A stretch of 64,000 bases of DNA from Caprella mutica (Eukaryota; Arthropoda; Malacostraca; Amphipoda; Caprellidae): positions 1 to 64,000 of the forward strand of contig CANNZV010003174.1 in the NCBI GenBank assembly GCA_947561585.1. Reading direction: 5' to 3'. The notes beneath the pieces were generated by a model. It worked only from the letters and a program-made list of their open reading frames with translations. It did not search any database and was not told where the DNA came from. Positions 1 to 10,588 of this stretch are shown in pieces; position 1 is the stretch's first letter, and every line of letters starts with the position of its first letter. The position numbers were made by a program, and so were the translations under genes.

Positions 1-450
1 CTCTGAGTACTGGTATTTATTAATAGTATCTTCAAATTCAGAAAAAAATCTAGTTAGATCTTCACCATCGGTACTCATGAATTTCGGTAATGGAGCGATA
101 GGACTACGTAATGCACTCGGCTGATTATTAACAGGGACAAAATTATTATTAGTGGAAGGAAGGATAGACTTAAGATTAGACACACAAATAGTTAAGTTAT
201 CTTTATAATCCTGACATTTTTCTAGCTCATCATCTCCCAATTTACCATCTTTATCAATGCAATACAAATGAATTTCCCCGTTTATACTCTCCGTATCAGC
301 AAGGTAACTCTCAATCAAATCAAATTTTTCTTTGATCTCTTGGACTGTCAAATTAATGAAAAGCTCACGTGAATTGAACAGTTCAGTAATTTTCTTTCTC
401 AGGTGTTTACGTTTATTTACCAATATGGTAAACTCTTTAATATCTACCAT
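1..450 (-). CDS. Gag N-terminus of BEL/Pao-like retrotransposon, cut by window edge
   Basis: An open frame of 150 codons starts at the ATG at 450-448 and is still open at position 1. Near the window edge it contains APLPKFMSTDGEDLTRFFSE, which resembles the start of the DUF1759 gag domain of BEL/Pao elements and aligns by eye with LPTFSNDKTESLEQFFHALE in the complete BEL element at 23.9 kb. The N-terminal part is charged and probably helical. Upstream on the minus strand come an AT-rich leader, a TGG-type primer-binding site and an LTR, which is the order expected of a retrotransposon 5' end. The gene product would package the element RNA in cytoplasmic particles. No break is seen in the visible part; the rest of the element lies outside the window. 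Confidence 0.75.
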   Translation of the reverse strand, partial: MVDIKEFTILVNKRKHLRKKITELFNSRELFINLTVQEIKEKFDLIESYLADTESINGEIHLYCIDKDGKLGDDELEKCQDYKDNLTICVSNLKSILPSTNNNFVPVNNQPSALRSPIAPLPKFMSTDGEDLTRFFSEFEDTINKYQYSE

Positions 451-1219
451 TATTACGAATAATTTATGCTTTGCAAAAAACACACCATATAACAGTACAC
501 AATACACAAATGAAAGCACAAAATATAAATTTATAAATTAGAACAACATACGACGAAATCAGCCACCTCGATAGCCACCAGGAGCATGCACCCCCTATTA
601 AGACACACAACAAAGACATACTGAAAGAAAACATTAATGAAGATTCAGGCACAGCAGCAGACTAGTCCCGCCGGAGGTTCCATGTACTGAAATAATAGCC
701 TATTAACAAAACACTGAATAAGGATAAATGAAAGTTTAAATAACACCTATATTGTATTGGTTATCTATGAACAATTTAGGTTATAGTTCGTGATAATTGT
801 CCAGAGTCTTGATATATAGTTTAGTCCCCGTGAAGAATGGCGATACGGGAACTCAGCACCAGCAACAGTGACTGTGGGAAATAAATTTTAAGAGATTTAT
901 AATATTAAACTTGTATAAATTGAAGATTAGGTTAAATTTATGGACTGTAAAAATTAGTAGCATTTTTAACAGAGACAGAATTTAATAATAGAATTTAATA
1001 GAATTTAATAATAGAATTTAACAGAATTTAACAGAAATTTAATAGAATTTAATAGAATTTTAACGATAGAAATTTAATAGAATTTAACGATAGAAATTTA
1101 ATAGAATTTAACGATAGAAATTTAATAATTTAACGATAGATGTTACCCGAAATGTATGATGTATTAATCATAAAATATCATTTCTAAGTAAATTCGTATC
1201 CCCAGCGCTTGCCACCAAA
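451..1219 (-). other. 5' leader and primer-binding site of the left-edge retrotransposon
   Basis: This is non-coding sequence between the LTR and gag on the minus strand. Two bases after the LTR the minus strand reads TGGTGGCAAGCGCTGGGG (about 1,217-1,200), the position and TGG start of a tRNA primer-binding site. Similar sites follow the LTRs at 23,783 (TGGTGGCCAG) and 61,495 (TGGTGGCAAG), so the three elements share a primer class; the tRNA was not identified. Confidence 0.7.
975..1140. repeat. Irregular AT-rich minisatellite in the leader
   Basis: Short imperfect units of the type GAATTTAA, then longer units of the type CGATAGAAATTTAATA, repeat across this stretch. They lie inside the 5' leader of the left-edge retrotransposon. 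Confidence 0.7.
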
Positions 1220-1781
1220 TGTTATGATCACTTCTTGGGTTTGAGAATTGACACTAGACTTTCAAATTTTAATGAGAATATATGTGAATTAATCCCTTCA
1301 GAACCAATTGTTTATTCCTTATTTCTATAATTCAGTAACTGATCTATCAATTACACAGGAAATGAAAGCATGACCGGTTCAATTTTATTATAGGCACAAA
1401 TATAAAAATACACTGTTTGGCAAATATGGTTATGAGAATGATCGGAATAGAGGGTAGAACAGTATATGATTATGTCCTACCCCAGCTAGTGTCGTGCCAA
1501 TTCCGACTTAAAGAAGTATTTAGGCAGACGAGACTAAAACTTAGGCCTATGAGGGTACAATCAGAAAATCAAACAAATAGGCCTACTTTGGATACAAACA
1601 CATAGGGTTATAGAAACATACAATTTGGTTAGATGGTATAAACGGTTTTTTGAGAGGGTTGGTTACCGACCGGAAGTAAGCAATTATAGAAATTCAAAAC
1701 CCTTAGAAGACATGTTATGTTAGAGATTTTTTTATAAATAAATACGTATTTATATTCATATTTGAATTGTAGTACATAACA
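1220..1781 (-). mobile_element. 5' LTR of the left-edge BEL/Pao-like element
   Basis: The 562-bp block begins TGTTATG and ends CATAACA, so it has TG...CA ends in short inverted repeats. The same sequence recurs as a solo copy at 56,488-57,065 and, in the opposite orientation and more diverged, at 60,907-61,491. The minus-strand orientation follows from the primer-binding site and gag lying to its left. No target duplication can be tested because the other LTR is outside the window. Confidence 0.85.
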
Positions 1782-2390
1782 CCTTCAAGACATTCATTGT
1801 ACGGGCATTCAGCAAAAGAAAAAGTTCGCCAAGACTTCCTTCGCCACTACAGTGTGCAGAAAGGACGAGAGCAAGCTCATTACCAGCTTAAGCAATTCAT
1901 CAGAGTCAACGAAGAATTTTAAAAGAGCAGATATGTGCTCAAAAAGCCCTAATGCTCATTATTGTTCTACTAGATTCTCGTCAGATATTACCCTAACCAG
2001 ATTCAATAAATCCAAGTCCAAATCATCAATTTTATATATAGAATGTAATTTGTTGAATGATATCAATAGTAAAAACAACAACTTATATAATGTGTTTGAA
2101 ACACGTTTTAAACGAAATCTGATTTCAACTGTGTAATTTTTCTTTTGAAGCTTAGCAATTTTAAATTTGTTGTAGATTTTTTTTGTGATTTTCGTACGAT
2201 ATACGTAGAATGTTTTTTTTATCATGTCTCCTATTAATAAAAATTGTATTTCTTATAATTTTAATTTATATAGGTTGCCCAAGAAGCGAAAAGCTTAAAT
2301 GGGCCGAATTTGTGTTCCTTATTATAGGAGCAGAGTTGTGCCCGTAGCTCTGCTCCCAATTGTAAGGGCCATTTCGTTTCAATAAATAAA
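1782..2390. other. No gene seen
   Basis: AT-rich sequence with only short chance frames on both strands. The right part, from about 2,270, may be the outer end of the transposase relic that follows, but no terminal inverted repeat was found. Confidence 0.4.
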
Positions 2391-2399
2391 AAAAACAGC

Positions 2400-3290
2400 C
2401 GCGTACCAAAAGGAGAGCAGAGAATTTGAATGAGCTGAAGAACATGATGGCCGAAAGTGACCTGTTATCTCTACGGCAAGCCGTACCAAATTTGTCCGTT
2501 AGTGCTACTTTTGTATGAAGGATGCTAAGATATGATGCGAAAGCCAAATTCTATAGAATTACTTCGGTACAACCTCTTACAGCAGCACACAAAGAAAAGC
2601 AGCGACAGTTCTGTGAATAGGAAGAATATTTTGTGCAGAGGGTAATCTGAATGGATAAAAAAAATTGTATTGCGCCAAAAACCTCATCGAAAAAATGACT
2701 TCAAGTGATCTACCTCAAACCCCAGTGAAATGATTGAAACCAATGATAGGAATGGTGCAAAAGGAATGATCTTCGTAGCGATTGTCGATGGAAAAGTTCC
2801 GATTGTTCATACATTTATCACTAAAGATTGCCGTTCAGTTTCCTAGACTGGTGCCAGCTCTCTGGAACTGCTCAAAGACACAGATTAGCCAACTTTCCGT
2901 CCCACCGCTGCAAGCAAAATTTATGGTGGATGGATGATGGTGCTCCACCCCACTTCACTAATTATGCTACAGCGTTCCTTCTTGAGAAGTTTCATGGCCG
3001 GGTTATCAGCAGAAGAACATATAGAATCTGGCCAGCCAACAGCCCTTATATCAATCCACTGAATTTCCACTTCTGGTCTGCATCTCAACGAAAAGTTTAA
3101 CTACACAAGCCACAAAACATCAAGAAATTTGTGCTAAGCATCCGAAATTTTGCAGCATCTTGTGATCAAAGAACAATCAAGAAAGTTGCTGCAAACGTGT
3201 TGGAGAGAGTAAGGCTATGTCTCAAAGCCGGCGCAGGGGCACTTTCAGCACCTTCTGTAAAATGGCCATTGGAACTATATTTGCCTTTGT
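2400..3290 (+). pseudogene. Tc1/mariner-superfamily transposase relic
   Basis: Broken frames give recognisable transposase segments in the right order: a helix-turn-helix-like part with LLSLRQAVPNLSVS, then AKFYRITSVQPLTAAH and KEKQRQFCE followed at once by a stop, and near the end DDGAPPHFTNYATAF and RVISRRTYRIWPANSPYINP. In the family the last block normally reads SPDLNPLDF; here the third catalytic aspartate position reads Tyr (SPYINP). With several stops, frameshifts and this substitution the gene is dead. It encoded a DDE transposase of the IS630/Tc1/mariner type; the exact clade is not resolved and the element ends were not found. Confidence 0.8.
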
Positions 3291-3650
3291 TTTGAAACTG
3301 TCGGGATGAAGAACAAAAGTTCCACTAATAAACTTTCAACAAATATTTGATTTAACTCCTTCAGTACCATGCAAAATAAACTTATGCCTATTACAGAATT
3401 GGCAAATAAGTGAAACACACTGTAAGTGAAATATATCCCTGTATTCTAGTCAGACAGTCACTGATTAAGAGCACTCTGTAAGTTTATATATACACCCTAC
3501 GCCAATAACTGGTATTTTCAAGTAGGAAAATATAATAGGCAGAACAGTAGGCCACGCATGTTTAGCAAAACAATAGCAATGCTCACTTGGCTATACCCAG
3601 GTAACATGACAATATATCCGGGAACTCCTTGAAGTACCGCACCTCCGCTT
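3291..3650. other. No gene seen
   Basis: AT-rich spacer between the transposase relic and the 5S unit; no convincing motif. Confidence 0.4.
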
Positions 3651-3656
3651 CTCAGG

Positions 3657-4149
3657 GTAAATAAAAATTGGTCATTTTTTCATATATCTCTGGCTCGAAT
3701 ATATTAAGCTTAAAATAATTTTTTGTCAATTCATATAATGAATTGTGACAAGTTAGCCAAAAATTACATTCAGTCTTCTCTGCCAACGGCCATATCACGT
3801 TGATTGCACCGCTTCTCGTCCGATCAGCGAAGTTAAGCAACGTTGGGTCTGGTTAGTACTTGGATGGGTGACCGCCTGGGAACACCAGATGCTGTTGGCT
3901 TTTACACTTTTTGATCTAATTAACTAAAGTTTACAAATCCGTCAAATTAATTTAAATTGTAATAACCAATTTAAGTTTTAAAAATTGATTTCAGAAACCA
4001 ATTATTTAGAAAATGAAAAAATAAGTTTTTAAATGTATTGTCCAATCTATACCACAAAAACAGCTTGGAGACCTGTCACTATTGATACCTTAGAATAGAT
4101 TTCAAAATAATTCATTCATGAAAATGCATGGGAGCTATATTTGAGATAG
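3657..4149 (+). repeat. 5S-containing duplicated unit, copy 1
   Basis: About 490 bp that includes 125 bp of 5' flank, the 5S gene and 250 bp of 3' flank matches 5,224-5,692 closely. Shared markers outside the gene are CAATTCATATAATGAATTG in the 5' flank and GAGCTATATTTGAGATA at the right end. Because the flank upstream of the gene is shared too, this is a duplicated 5S rDNA unit rather than a 5S-headed SINE. Confidence 0.85.
3782..3900 (+). rRNA. 5S ribosomal RNA
   Basis: The 119-bp sequence runs from GCCAACGGCC to GCTGTTGGCT and is followed by TTTTA, suitable as an RNA polymerase III stop. The ends pair as helix I. The internal promoter region (AGTTAAGC ... GTACTTGGATGGGTGACC) is intact. 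It encodes the small RNA of the large ribosomal subunit. Helix III carries a C-G pair (CGCT...AGCG) where the Drosophila sequence, as I recall it, has CGGT...ACCG, a paired change that keeps the stem. It appears functional. Confidence 0.95.
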
Positions 4150-5223
4150 TTTAGTAAAAAAAATATCTCTTCATTTTAGATTTAGGTATTATTTCAGTAA
4201 ATTTATTCTAGATTGAAAATGTTAACCTGCGTAAAGTCCTGTCGTTCAGAGTGCCAGTCATTTACTTTAGAGGCACATATGTAGGTGGGAAATTCTCTCA
4301 ATCCTCACCTCAAAATACCATAGTATGGACACCAATCTTGATGTAAGTTATTTTTAGAAACTAAATAATCAAGATAGATCGACTGTTATTCAATTGTCTT
4401 TATTCCATTGTTTCACTACTATTTAAATGTGTAGTAAATACCTAACTTATAGTTGTTCTAGCACAGTACCTAGCTATAGCACAAAATAATTATTTCATAG
4501 TTTTTATCACATCATTATTTGTGCCAATAATCACTTTTTTTATATTTATTAATAATATTTCTGTCTTCTCTTTGAATTTAGCTATATCTTCTAAGTTTTT
4601 GCTCTCTTATATTTGCATTAGTGTCCCCTCAAAAGAGAATTTATAGCAAACTGGTACTTATATGTTTACTCGTAGAAAATTATACCTAATCGAATCGTTG
4701 GCAGACTGATTTATTTCTGATACTCTTAGATATTAAACAGAATCTAGGGAATTTGATGTTGAATTTCATTGAATATATTTTATTAGTAATAAATATTGGG
4801 TTAACGTTAAAAACATACGAACAGTAGCTAAATATTATCGCTTATTATTTGGTAGAAATTTCTTTTTCTAAATGATAATGATAATCTTTATTGAAAAAAA
4901 TGACAGTACGAGTACATAAACATTAAATGGAGTACAAACTACAAAATATTCAAGCCCATTCAAAGTTTCACTTGAAACCTTTCGGGCGAAACAATATCAT
5001 TAAATAAATAATATTATTACAGTTATATACCCTACACCAGACAGACGTCTACAAATATATGTACATCTACCCGGACCTGTTTTATTTCAAAAACGTTTTT
5101 GGCAGAAACGAGGAGTCCTGCAACAATTATACTTTCATTAGTCTTTTCATTACCTGGTAATAAAACAGATAATACTTAATCTGGTTGCATGTATATAACG
5201 TAATCTATTCTTATTTCTCAAGA
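4150..5223. other. No gene seen between the two 5S units
   Basis: AT-rich sequence without long frames. The stretch 4,870-5,100 could be the 3' tail of an old retroposon, but the evidence is too weak to call it. Confidence 0.35.
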
Positions 5224-5692
5224 TGAATAAAATTTAGTCATTTTTCATACATCTCTAGCTCGATGATATTCAGCATTAAATAATTTTTTTGTCAATTCAT
5301 ATAATGAATTGTGTCAAGTCACAAAAAAATTACATCCAGTAATTTCTGTAAACGGCCATACCACGTTGAATGCACCGCTTCTCGTCCGATCAGCGAAGTT
5401 AAGAAATGTTGGGTCTGGTTAGTACTTGGATGGGTTACCGCCTGGGAACACTTTTTGATCTAATTAACTAAAGTTTACAAATCCGTCAAATTAATTTAAA
5501 TTGTAATAACCAATTTAAGTTTTAAAAATTGATTTCAGAAACCAATTATTTAGGAAATGAAAAAATAAGTTTTTAAATGTATTGTCCAATCTATACCACA
5601 AAAATAGCTTGGAGACCTGTCCCTATTGATACATTAGAATAGATTTCAAAATAATTCATTCATGAAAATGCATAGGAGCTATATTTGAGATA
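5224..5692 (+). repeat. 5S-containing duplicated unit, copy 2
   Basis: Second copy of the unit at 3,657-4,149 in the same orientation, starting about 1.57 kb further right. It shares both flanks with scattered substitutions and carries the deleted 5S copy. Confidence 0.85.
5348..5452 (+). pseudogene. 5S rRNA pseudogene, 3' end deleted
   Basis: It aligns with the intact 5S gene to GGGAACAC, then jumps directly to the flank TTTTTGATC. Compared with copy 1 exactly 22 bp are missing, and the lost block is bounded by ACAC on both sides, so the deletion looks microhomology-mediated. The 3' strand of helix I and the terminator are gone. There are further changes (GTAAACGG at the start, AAGAAATG inside). 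It shares the paired helix III change with copy 1. Confidence 0.92.
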
Positions 5693-6778
5693 TTATGCTT
5701 AAATTAATGTAGCTGCCGTATATTTGGCAATTTTAAAATTCAATTATTTGTTTATTAAAATTTTTTACTATTTAATAATTGAAAATCATTTCGTTATAAT
5801 TTCGTGAATTTTAATAAATAAAAATGCTATTTTAATGGCAGTATTTCAATTTTGAAGAGTGAATGATTTTATATTTACTCAAAGCGATCACGCAATATAT
5901 TTATAAATAACGTCTTCTTCAATAAGGGAGATGTTTTCTTCGTTTATTTTAGTTCTCATTCATTAGTCTATACTGCCAATTTTTTAATATAGAATTTAAA
6001 AATTTGTTTCATACTGCAAATGGAATTAAGGTTTATTTCACATTAGAAAATATAGTTGGTGTAGTTGAATAAAATAAAATAAAAGACGAATAGAACTTGA
6101 TTGAAATAAATTATATGATGTAATTTGAGTAAATGACTATTTGAGGAAAGGTTATAAGTAACTAGAAACAATAAAACAAAAATAAGTAGCTAAGTTTAAT
6201 AAATTAAGAAAATTTTAATTAGTGTCACCGCTACAGCGAAATTCTTTCATGTTAGAAGGAGACTGTGACACTGAAACTACAGATTTGATGTTTAATGGAA
6301 TAATAGTTGTAATACCGGTAGAACATCACCATTACGATAATGTTGTCTGATTAACTATTAAAAATGTGAAGATCACAAGAAGATATAAACTAAACAAAAT
6401 TTGAACATTTATTAGCAGGTGACACCGAAATATGCAGACATGAAACAATAATGAAAGCGTACGTTAATTAAAAAAAATTTCTGTTTAAAAAGACAATATT
6501 TTTCCATTAAAAAAAATTACTATATTTACTAAAAAGTTAAATTAGGTATTAGATATAAAATCTCAATCCTAAATTTTATCCCATATATTCATTCATTAAT
6601 GATAATTAAGGCTGAAATTTAAAATATAGAACTATGTCTCTCTAAAAAAATCACAAAGAGTTGAATCATACCAGACAGATGAAAGACTAAATTCTAAATT
6701 CAAATCTTTAGAAAATCTAAAAAATGAAGATAATAAGCACAGTTTCAGATTTACAAACTAGACTACAAAGTAAAATAT
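5693..6778. other. 3' flank of Hsp70 copy 1; no gene seen
   Basis: AT-rich and non-coding. The segment 6,264-6,293 (containing TGAAACTACAGATTTGATGT) recurs at 53,121-53,152 downstream of the other Hsp70 gene at nearly the same distance from the stop codon (about 490 and 440 bp), so part of the 3' flank was duplicated with the gene. Confidence 0.5.
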
Positions 6779-8386
6779 TCAGTTTTTTAACTCCACCGAA
6801 GCCATTTCACTTGTCATTCTATCTATTTCTTGCTGACTCAGCCTTCCTTTGTAACTCTGAATAGTAATCTGGTTGGTACTTTTAGATTTAGGTTCTATGG
6901 CAGAAACGTGCAAGATGCCATTGGAATCTACTTCAAAGGTGACGTCCATTTTTGTCTCTCCAGCAGGAGCTAAAGTGATATTTTCCAAAATAAATTCCCC
7001 TAGTACATTTGTGTCCTTTGAATATTTGGATTCTCCTTCTTGAATTGTGACTGTGATTCTTTTTTGAAAGTCAGATTTAGTTGCAAATCTTTCAGTTTTC
7101 TTCACAGGAATGCTACAATTTGTTGGTACAACTATAGATTGTATATTATCAAAGGTAATATCAATTCCTAAAGCCAGTGGAATGACGTCATTAACTTTTA
7201 CCAAGCTAGAATCAAAGCTCATTTCTGCAGCCATAATAGCAGCTCCACAAGCCACAGATTCGTCAGGATTCAGAGATTTTTTCAATTCCTTACCATCGAA
7301 AAACTCCTGAAGAATGCTCTGTACTTTAGGAATGCGAGTTGATCCTCCAACGAGAACTACTTCATGAATATCCGTTTTCGATATTTTAGATGCTAATATA
7401 GCCTTCACTACCGGAGCAAGAGTGTACTCAAACAGATCATCATCACACAAGTCTTCAAAACGACTTCTCGTTATTTCCAAATTCACATTAAGATTCATTT
7501 TAAAGCTCTCAATCTGTATTTTCTGGCTTTTCCAAAATGCCAAATTATGTTTAGCAATTTCACACTTCTGTTGAATGGTGGCCATTTCATTGTCATCTTT
7601 AGATAGATCTACACCTTTATTACGTTTCACCTGTTCTACAACATACTCAACTAGCAAATTATCAAAATCTCGTCCTCCAAGATCACTATCACCACTCACA
7701 GCTCTCACATCAAATTTATCTCCTTGTATTGTGAGAATGGAAACATCGAACGTGCCACCTCCTAAATCGTACACTAAAATGTTCTTTTTATCTTTTCCTT
7801 TCCCGAATCCATGAGTAATTGCTGCTGCAGTGGGTTCATTTATTAGTTTTAACTTCTCAAACCCAGCAATTTTGCCAGCATCAATGGTTGCTTGACGCTG
7901 GGAGTCGTTGAAGTAAGCAGGAACTGTGATTACTGCTTTCGTAACATTTTGGTCCAGATAGAAACTAGCGAAATCTCTGAGATTTTTCAGTATGGAAGCA
8001 GATACTTCTTCAGGAGAAACTAACTTTGTTCCAGATTCATTAGTTACTCTGATTTTAGGATTACCCTCACTATTCACAACTTCAAAGGGCCAAGAAGACA
8101 ACTTTTTGGTAACGGCAGAATCGGTAAATTTCCTACCAATCATTCTTTTAACATCGTAAATGGTATTTTTTAGATTTTCAGAACACTGCATTTTAGCAAA
8201 GTCTCCAATTATTTGTTCATCGTCACTGTAAGCAACATAAGATGGAATTATCCTTTTACCGTGTTCATTAGCGATGATCTCAACATGGCCGTTTCTGTAA
8301 ACTCCAATGCACGAGTTTGTTGTGCCCAAATCGATACCAACAGCGTAGTCTGGTGGATTTCCACTCCTGTAAATGATAAAAAACAT
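6779..8386 (-). CDS. Divergent Hsp70-family chaperone lacking the lid domain (copy 1)
   Basis: The frame is 535 codons long and intact. It holds the Hsp70 nucleotide-binding domain with GIDLGTTNSC, KRMIGRKF, NEPTAAAI, YDLGGGTFDVS and VLVGGSTRIPK, then the beta substrate-binding domain ending GRLSQQEIDRM, and stops 13 residues later. Family members are about 640-650 residues, so the helical lid and the EEVD tail are absent. The linker, DLLLLD in cytosolic Hsp70s, reads LVKVND. ATP-contact residues look conserved, so nucleotide binding is plausible. By comparison with copy 2 the exon starts at 8,366 after a TTTACAG acceptor. The ATG at 8,386 lies within the former intron, and the aligned exon-1 relic (ending 8,417) lacks both an ATG and a GT donor. 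Translation may start in the retained intron or at an unseen exon. It could be a young pseudogene, but the long open frame argues against this. Confidence 0.85.
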   Translation of the reverse strand: MFFIIYRSGNPPDYAVGIDLGTTNSCIGVYRNGHVEIIANEHGKRIIPSYVAYSDDEQIIGDFAKMQCSENLKNTIYDVKRMIGRKFTDSAVTKKLSSWPFEVVNSEGNPKIRVTNESGTKLVSPEEVSASILKNLRDFASFYLDQNVTKAVITVPAYFNDSQRQATIDAGKIAGFEKLKLINEPTAAAITHGFGKGKDKKNILVYDLGGGTFDVSILTIQGDKFDVRAVSGDSDLGGRDFDNLLVEYVVEQVKRNKGVDLSKDDNEMATIQQKCEIAKHNLAFWKSQKIQIESFKMNLNVNLEITRSRFEDLCDDDLFEYTLAPVVKAILASKISKTDIHEVVLVGGSTRIPKVQSILQEFFDGKELKKSLNPDESVACGAAIMAAEMSFDSSLVKVNDVIPLALGIDITFDNIQSIVVPTNCSIPVKKTERFATKSDFQKRITVTIQEGESKYSKDTNVLGEFILENITLAPAGETKMDVTFEVDSNGILHVSAIEPKSKSTNQITIQSYKGRLSQQEIDRMTSEMASVELKN

Positions 8387-8612
8387 TAGTGAAACTCTCT
8401 TACTAACTGGATAAGCCTTTCGAAAGTGTACTTTGACGAAGATGCATGTATATACACAAAAAAAACTATGCTATACTATTTACGTACAAATATTCGTCAT
8501 TTTATTGCACTAAAAATTTCTTACAAATAGCTTACTAGCCATTGTTTTTTTAGTATTGCACACAGAAATCAATAAACCTAGAGTTTGAGAAATATGGTTG
8601 TCAAGGGGAATC
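8387..8612. other. Upstream flank of Hsp70 copy 1, start of duplicated block
   Basis: This holds the exon-1 relic (GCATCTTCGTCAAAG on the minus strand, matching copy 2) and, at 8,535-8,600, sequence such as CCTAGAGTTTGAGAA that recurs at 31,925-31,985. No heat-shock element or TATA box could be called with confidence. Confidence 0.5.
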
Positions 8613-9546
8613 ACTTCCCGCCGGACTTTTCCCCGTCAGACTTTTCCCCACCGGTCTTTTGCCTGTCAGATATTTTTATTTAAACTCTGGAATATAATTT
8701 AATATTGCAAATTTTTATTTAATTTTCGAAAAAAATTGTTTAGAATAAAAATATCTGTTGCCGTGAAATTGTCTAAGATGTCAGTAATCGCAAATAACAG
8801 ACCTCTTTTGAAATTTTTTGTCCTTGTTTCAAATGATATTGTTGCGTTGGTCACTACTAACTACTTCAGCCGAACCCGTTTTATATTTATTATTTAGATA
8901 TTTGTTTTCATTGTAAATTGTTAGAGAAAATGTACGATATTATATTAAATCCTCTTCTAATCTGACTACTAGAAAAGTCTTGATTTAAAGATACATATCT
9001 ACACTATAATTCATGTATGTATTAAACCATTGTAAATTCTTTGAGGTATAAATATTATATATGCATAATAGAAAAAAGGACACTATAAAAAGAGGCCAAT
9101 ATTAAGTATGAATGGTAGGTTTATTAATTTTGTAGTATAAAATTTGTCAAATTAATAAAATACAATTAATTTTATTAGTATAATCTTGAAAAGGATGTAA
9201 AGAAAATAAAAATTTACTATATGTATAATTATAGAGCTGAAATAACTGAATTAATCGTAGCTGCTTAGAATAAATTGCAACATTTGGCAATCCATTATTA
9301 TTGCCATAATATTTGAATTTTGTTGCATATCTTAATTATATCCAAATTTACGAAGCACAGTCTTAAAATCAAAACGACCGATACGGAAATCAAACTTAAA
9401 AATAAGAGTGTATTACTTTGTAAGTCTGTTAATTAAATATGTCTTCTAATAAAAAATTATTGGTCTTATCAAAATTATACCTAAATAGCCCGAAACATTA
9501 ATGTTTCCTTCAGCGGGGAAATGTCCGGCGTGGAAAAGTCGGGGGA
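8613..9546. mobile_element. MITE-like element with modular C-rich terminal repeats
   Basis: The left end reads CCGCCGGACTTTTCCCC and repeats CAGACTTTTCCCC and related modules. The right end read on the minus strand begins CCCCCGACTTTTCCACGCC, followed by GGACATTTCCCC. These inverted, internally repeated ends enclose about 0.85 kb of AT-rich sequence with no coding capacity. It lies in copy 1 of the duplicated block and has no counterpart near 31,985. The end points are approximate and no target duplication was settled. Confidence 0.6.
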
Positions 9547-9724
9547 TATGTAAATATGGATAAGTTAGTCTTTTTTCAATTATATAGGTTACATTTCATA
9601 AATAATCTATTCAATCATGATATATTAGTCCTATTTAGTAGAGTGATCTTGTAACTATTTAGAGCTTATTAATGATTTTTATTTAATTAATTATCTTTAA
9701 TTATTTAATTACTTCTTTAAAAAC

Positions 9725-10588
9725 ATGGTATGTACTGAATGTTTTTTTTTATTAACATGGCTACTAAATATTTTTAGTAGACTGCAAAATTTTATTGACA
9801 AACTATCAGAATGGCTAAATTCTAACAAATTGACCCCCAATGTTTTCAAAACTAAAGCGATGATTTTTAATGCTAGATCTGTTAATGTATTCCCTAACAC
9901 CTATTTTAATAATGTTCAACTAGAATATGTAAATAATTTTAAATACCTAGGCTTTATAATCGACAGTAAACTATCTTTTAAACCGCATATTGACGCAATA
10001 ACTAGGAAACTCAGCCAAGTAAAAGGTGTTATTTATTCAACCAAACCCTATTTTAGTAGAAAGTCACTAATTTTAATCTACTATTCATTAGCTTATTCTA
10101 TTTTTACACAGTCTATCATTTTTTATGGCAAAACTTTTTACGTCCATTTAAGTCCCATCAGAATTTTATTAAATGATATTTTAAGAATTATTTTAAATGT
10201 AAAAAGAGATGAAAATTTACTCCTTTAATGCCAACAAACACAATGTATTTTAAACTAAGGATTCTTAAATTTGATGATGTGTGATTATATTTTATTATCG
10301 TTTTTAAGGAAAGCACTTTTTTATGAACCAGATATTTTAGAACAATATTTTATTAATCTTATCCCTTCCCATAATCGTCACACAAGAGGCACAAATTTGA
10401 ACCTTCCTCCTATTAGATTAGAAAGTCAAAGAAATTTTAGTATTTTTAGATCAATAGAAGTTTTTAATAAATTACCAGAATTTTTAAGACAACCAATGTC
10501 GAACTATGTTTTTAAAAAGAAATATAAAGATTACTGTTTTAACCAATATAGAGAAATTTTAATACCGGTAACTCAGGTAGGATTTTAA
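9725..10588 (+). pseudogene. 3' part of a non-LTR retrotransposon reverse transcriptase ORF
   Basis: Two open segments in sequence give the end of a LINE-type ORF2. The first (9,725-10,228) includes LSEWLNSNKLTPNVFKTKAM, NNFKYLGFIIDSKLSFKPHI and VIYSTKPYFSRKSL, matching the thumb region after the reverse transcriptase active site in Jockey/CR1-like elements. The second (10,271-10,588) has the usual C-terminal pattern HNRHTRGTNLNLPPIRLESQ and FNKLPEFLR. A stop and a change of frame separate them, and the active site and endonuclease are missing, as expected for a 5'-truncated copy. Confidence 0.8.

Noticed and set aside
1417..1605. 62-codon frame beginning MANMVMRMIG within the LTR
   Set aside because: It lies inside the LTR, is antisense to the element, and the solo LTR copy does not preserve it.
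1959..2225. 88-codon minus-strand frame rich in Lys, Ile and Leu
   Set aside because: Composition matches the AT-rich background and no motif or conserved copy was seen.
3657..5692. 5S copies as a 5S-derived SINE
   Set aside because: The shared sequence includes about 125 bp upstream of the gene and has no poly(A) or LINE-like tail, so a duplicated 5S unit explains it better.
7110..7814. Plus-strand frames inside both Hsp70 genes (also 53,583-54,621)
   Set aside because: Antisense shadows of a conserved coding sequence with no own motifs.
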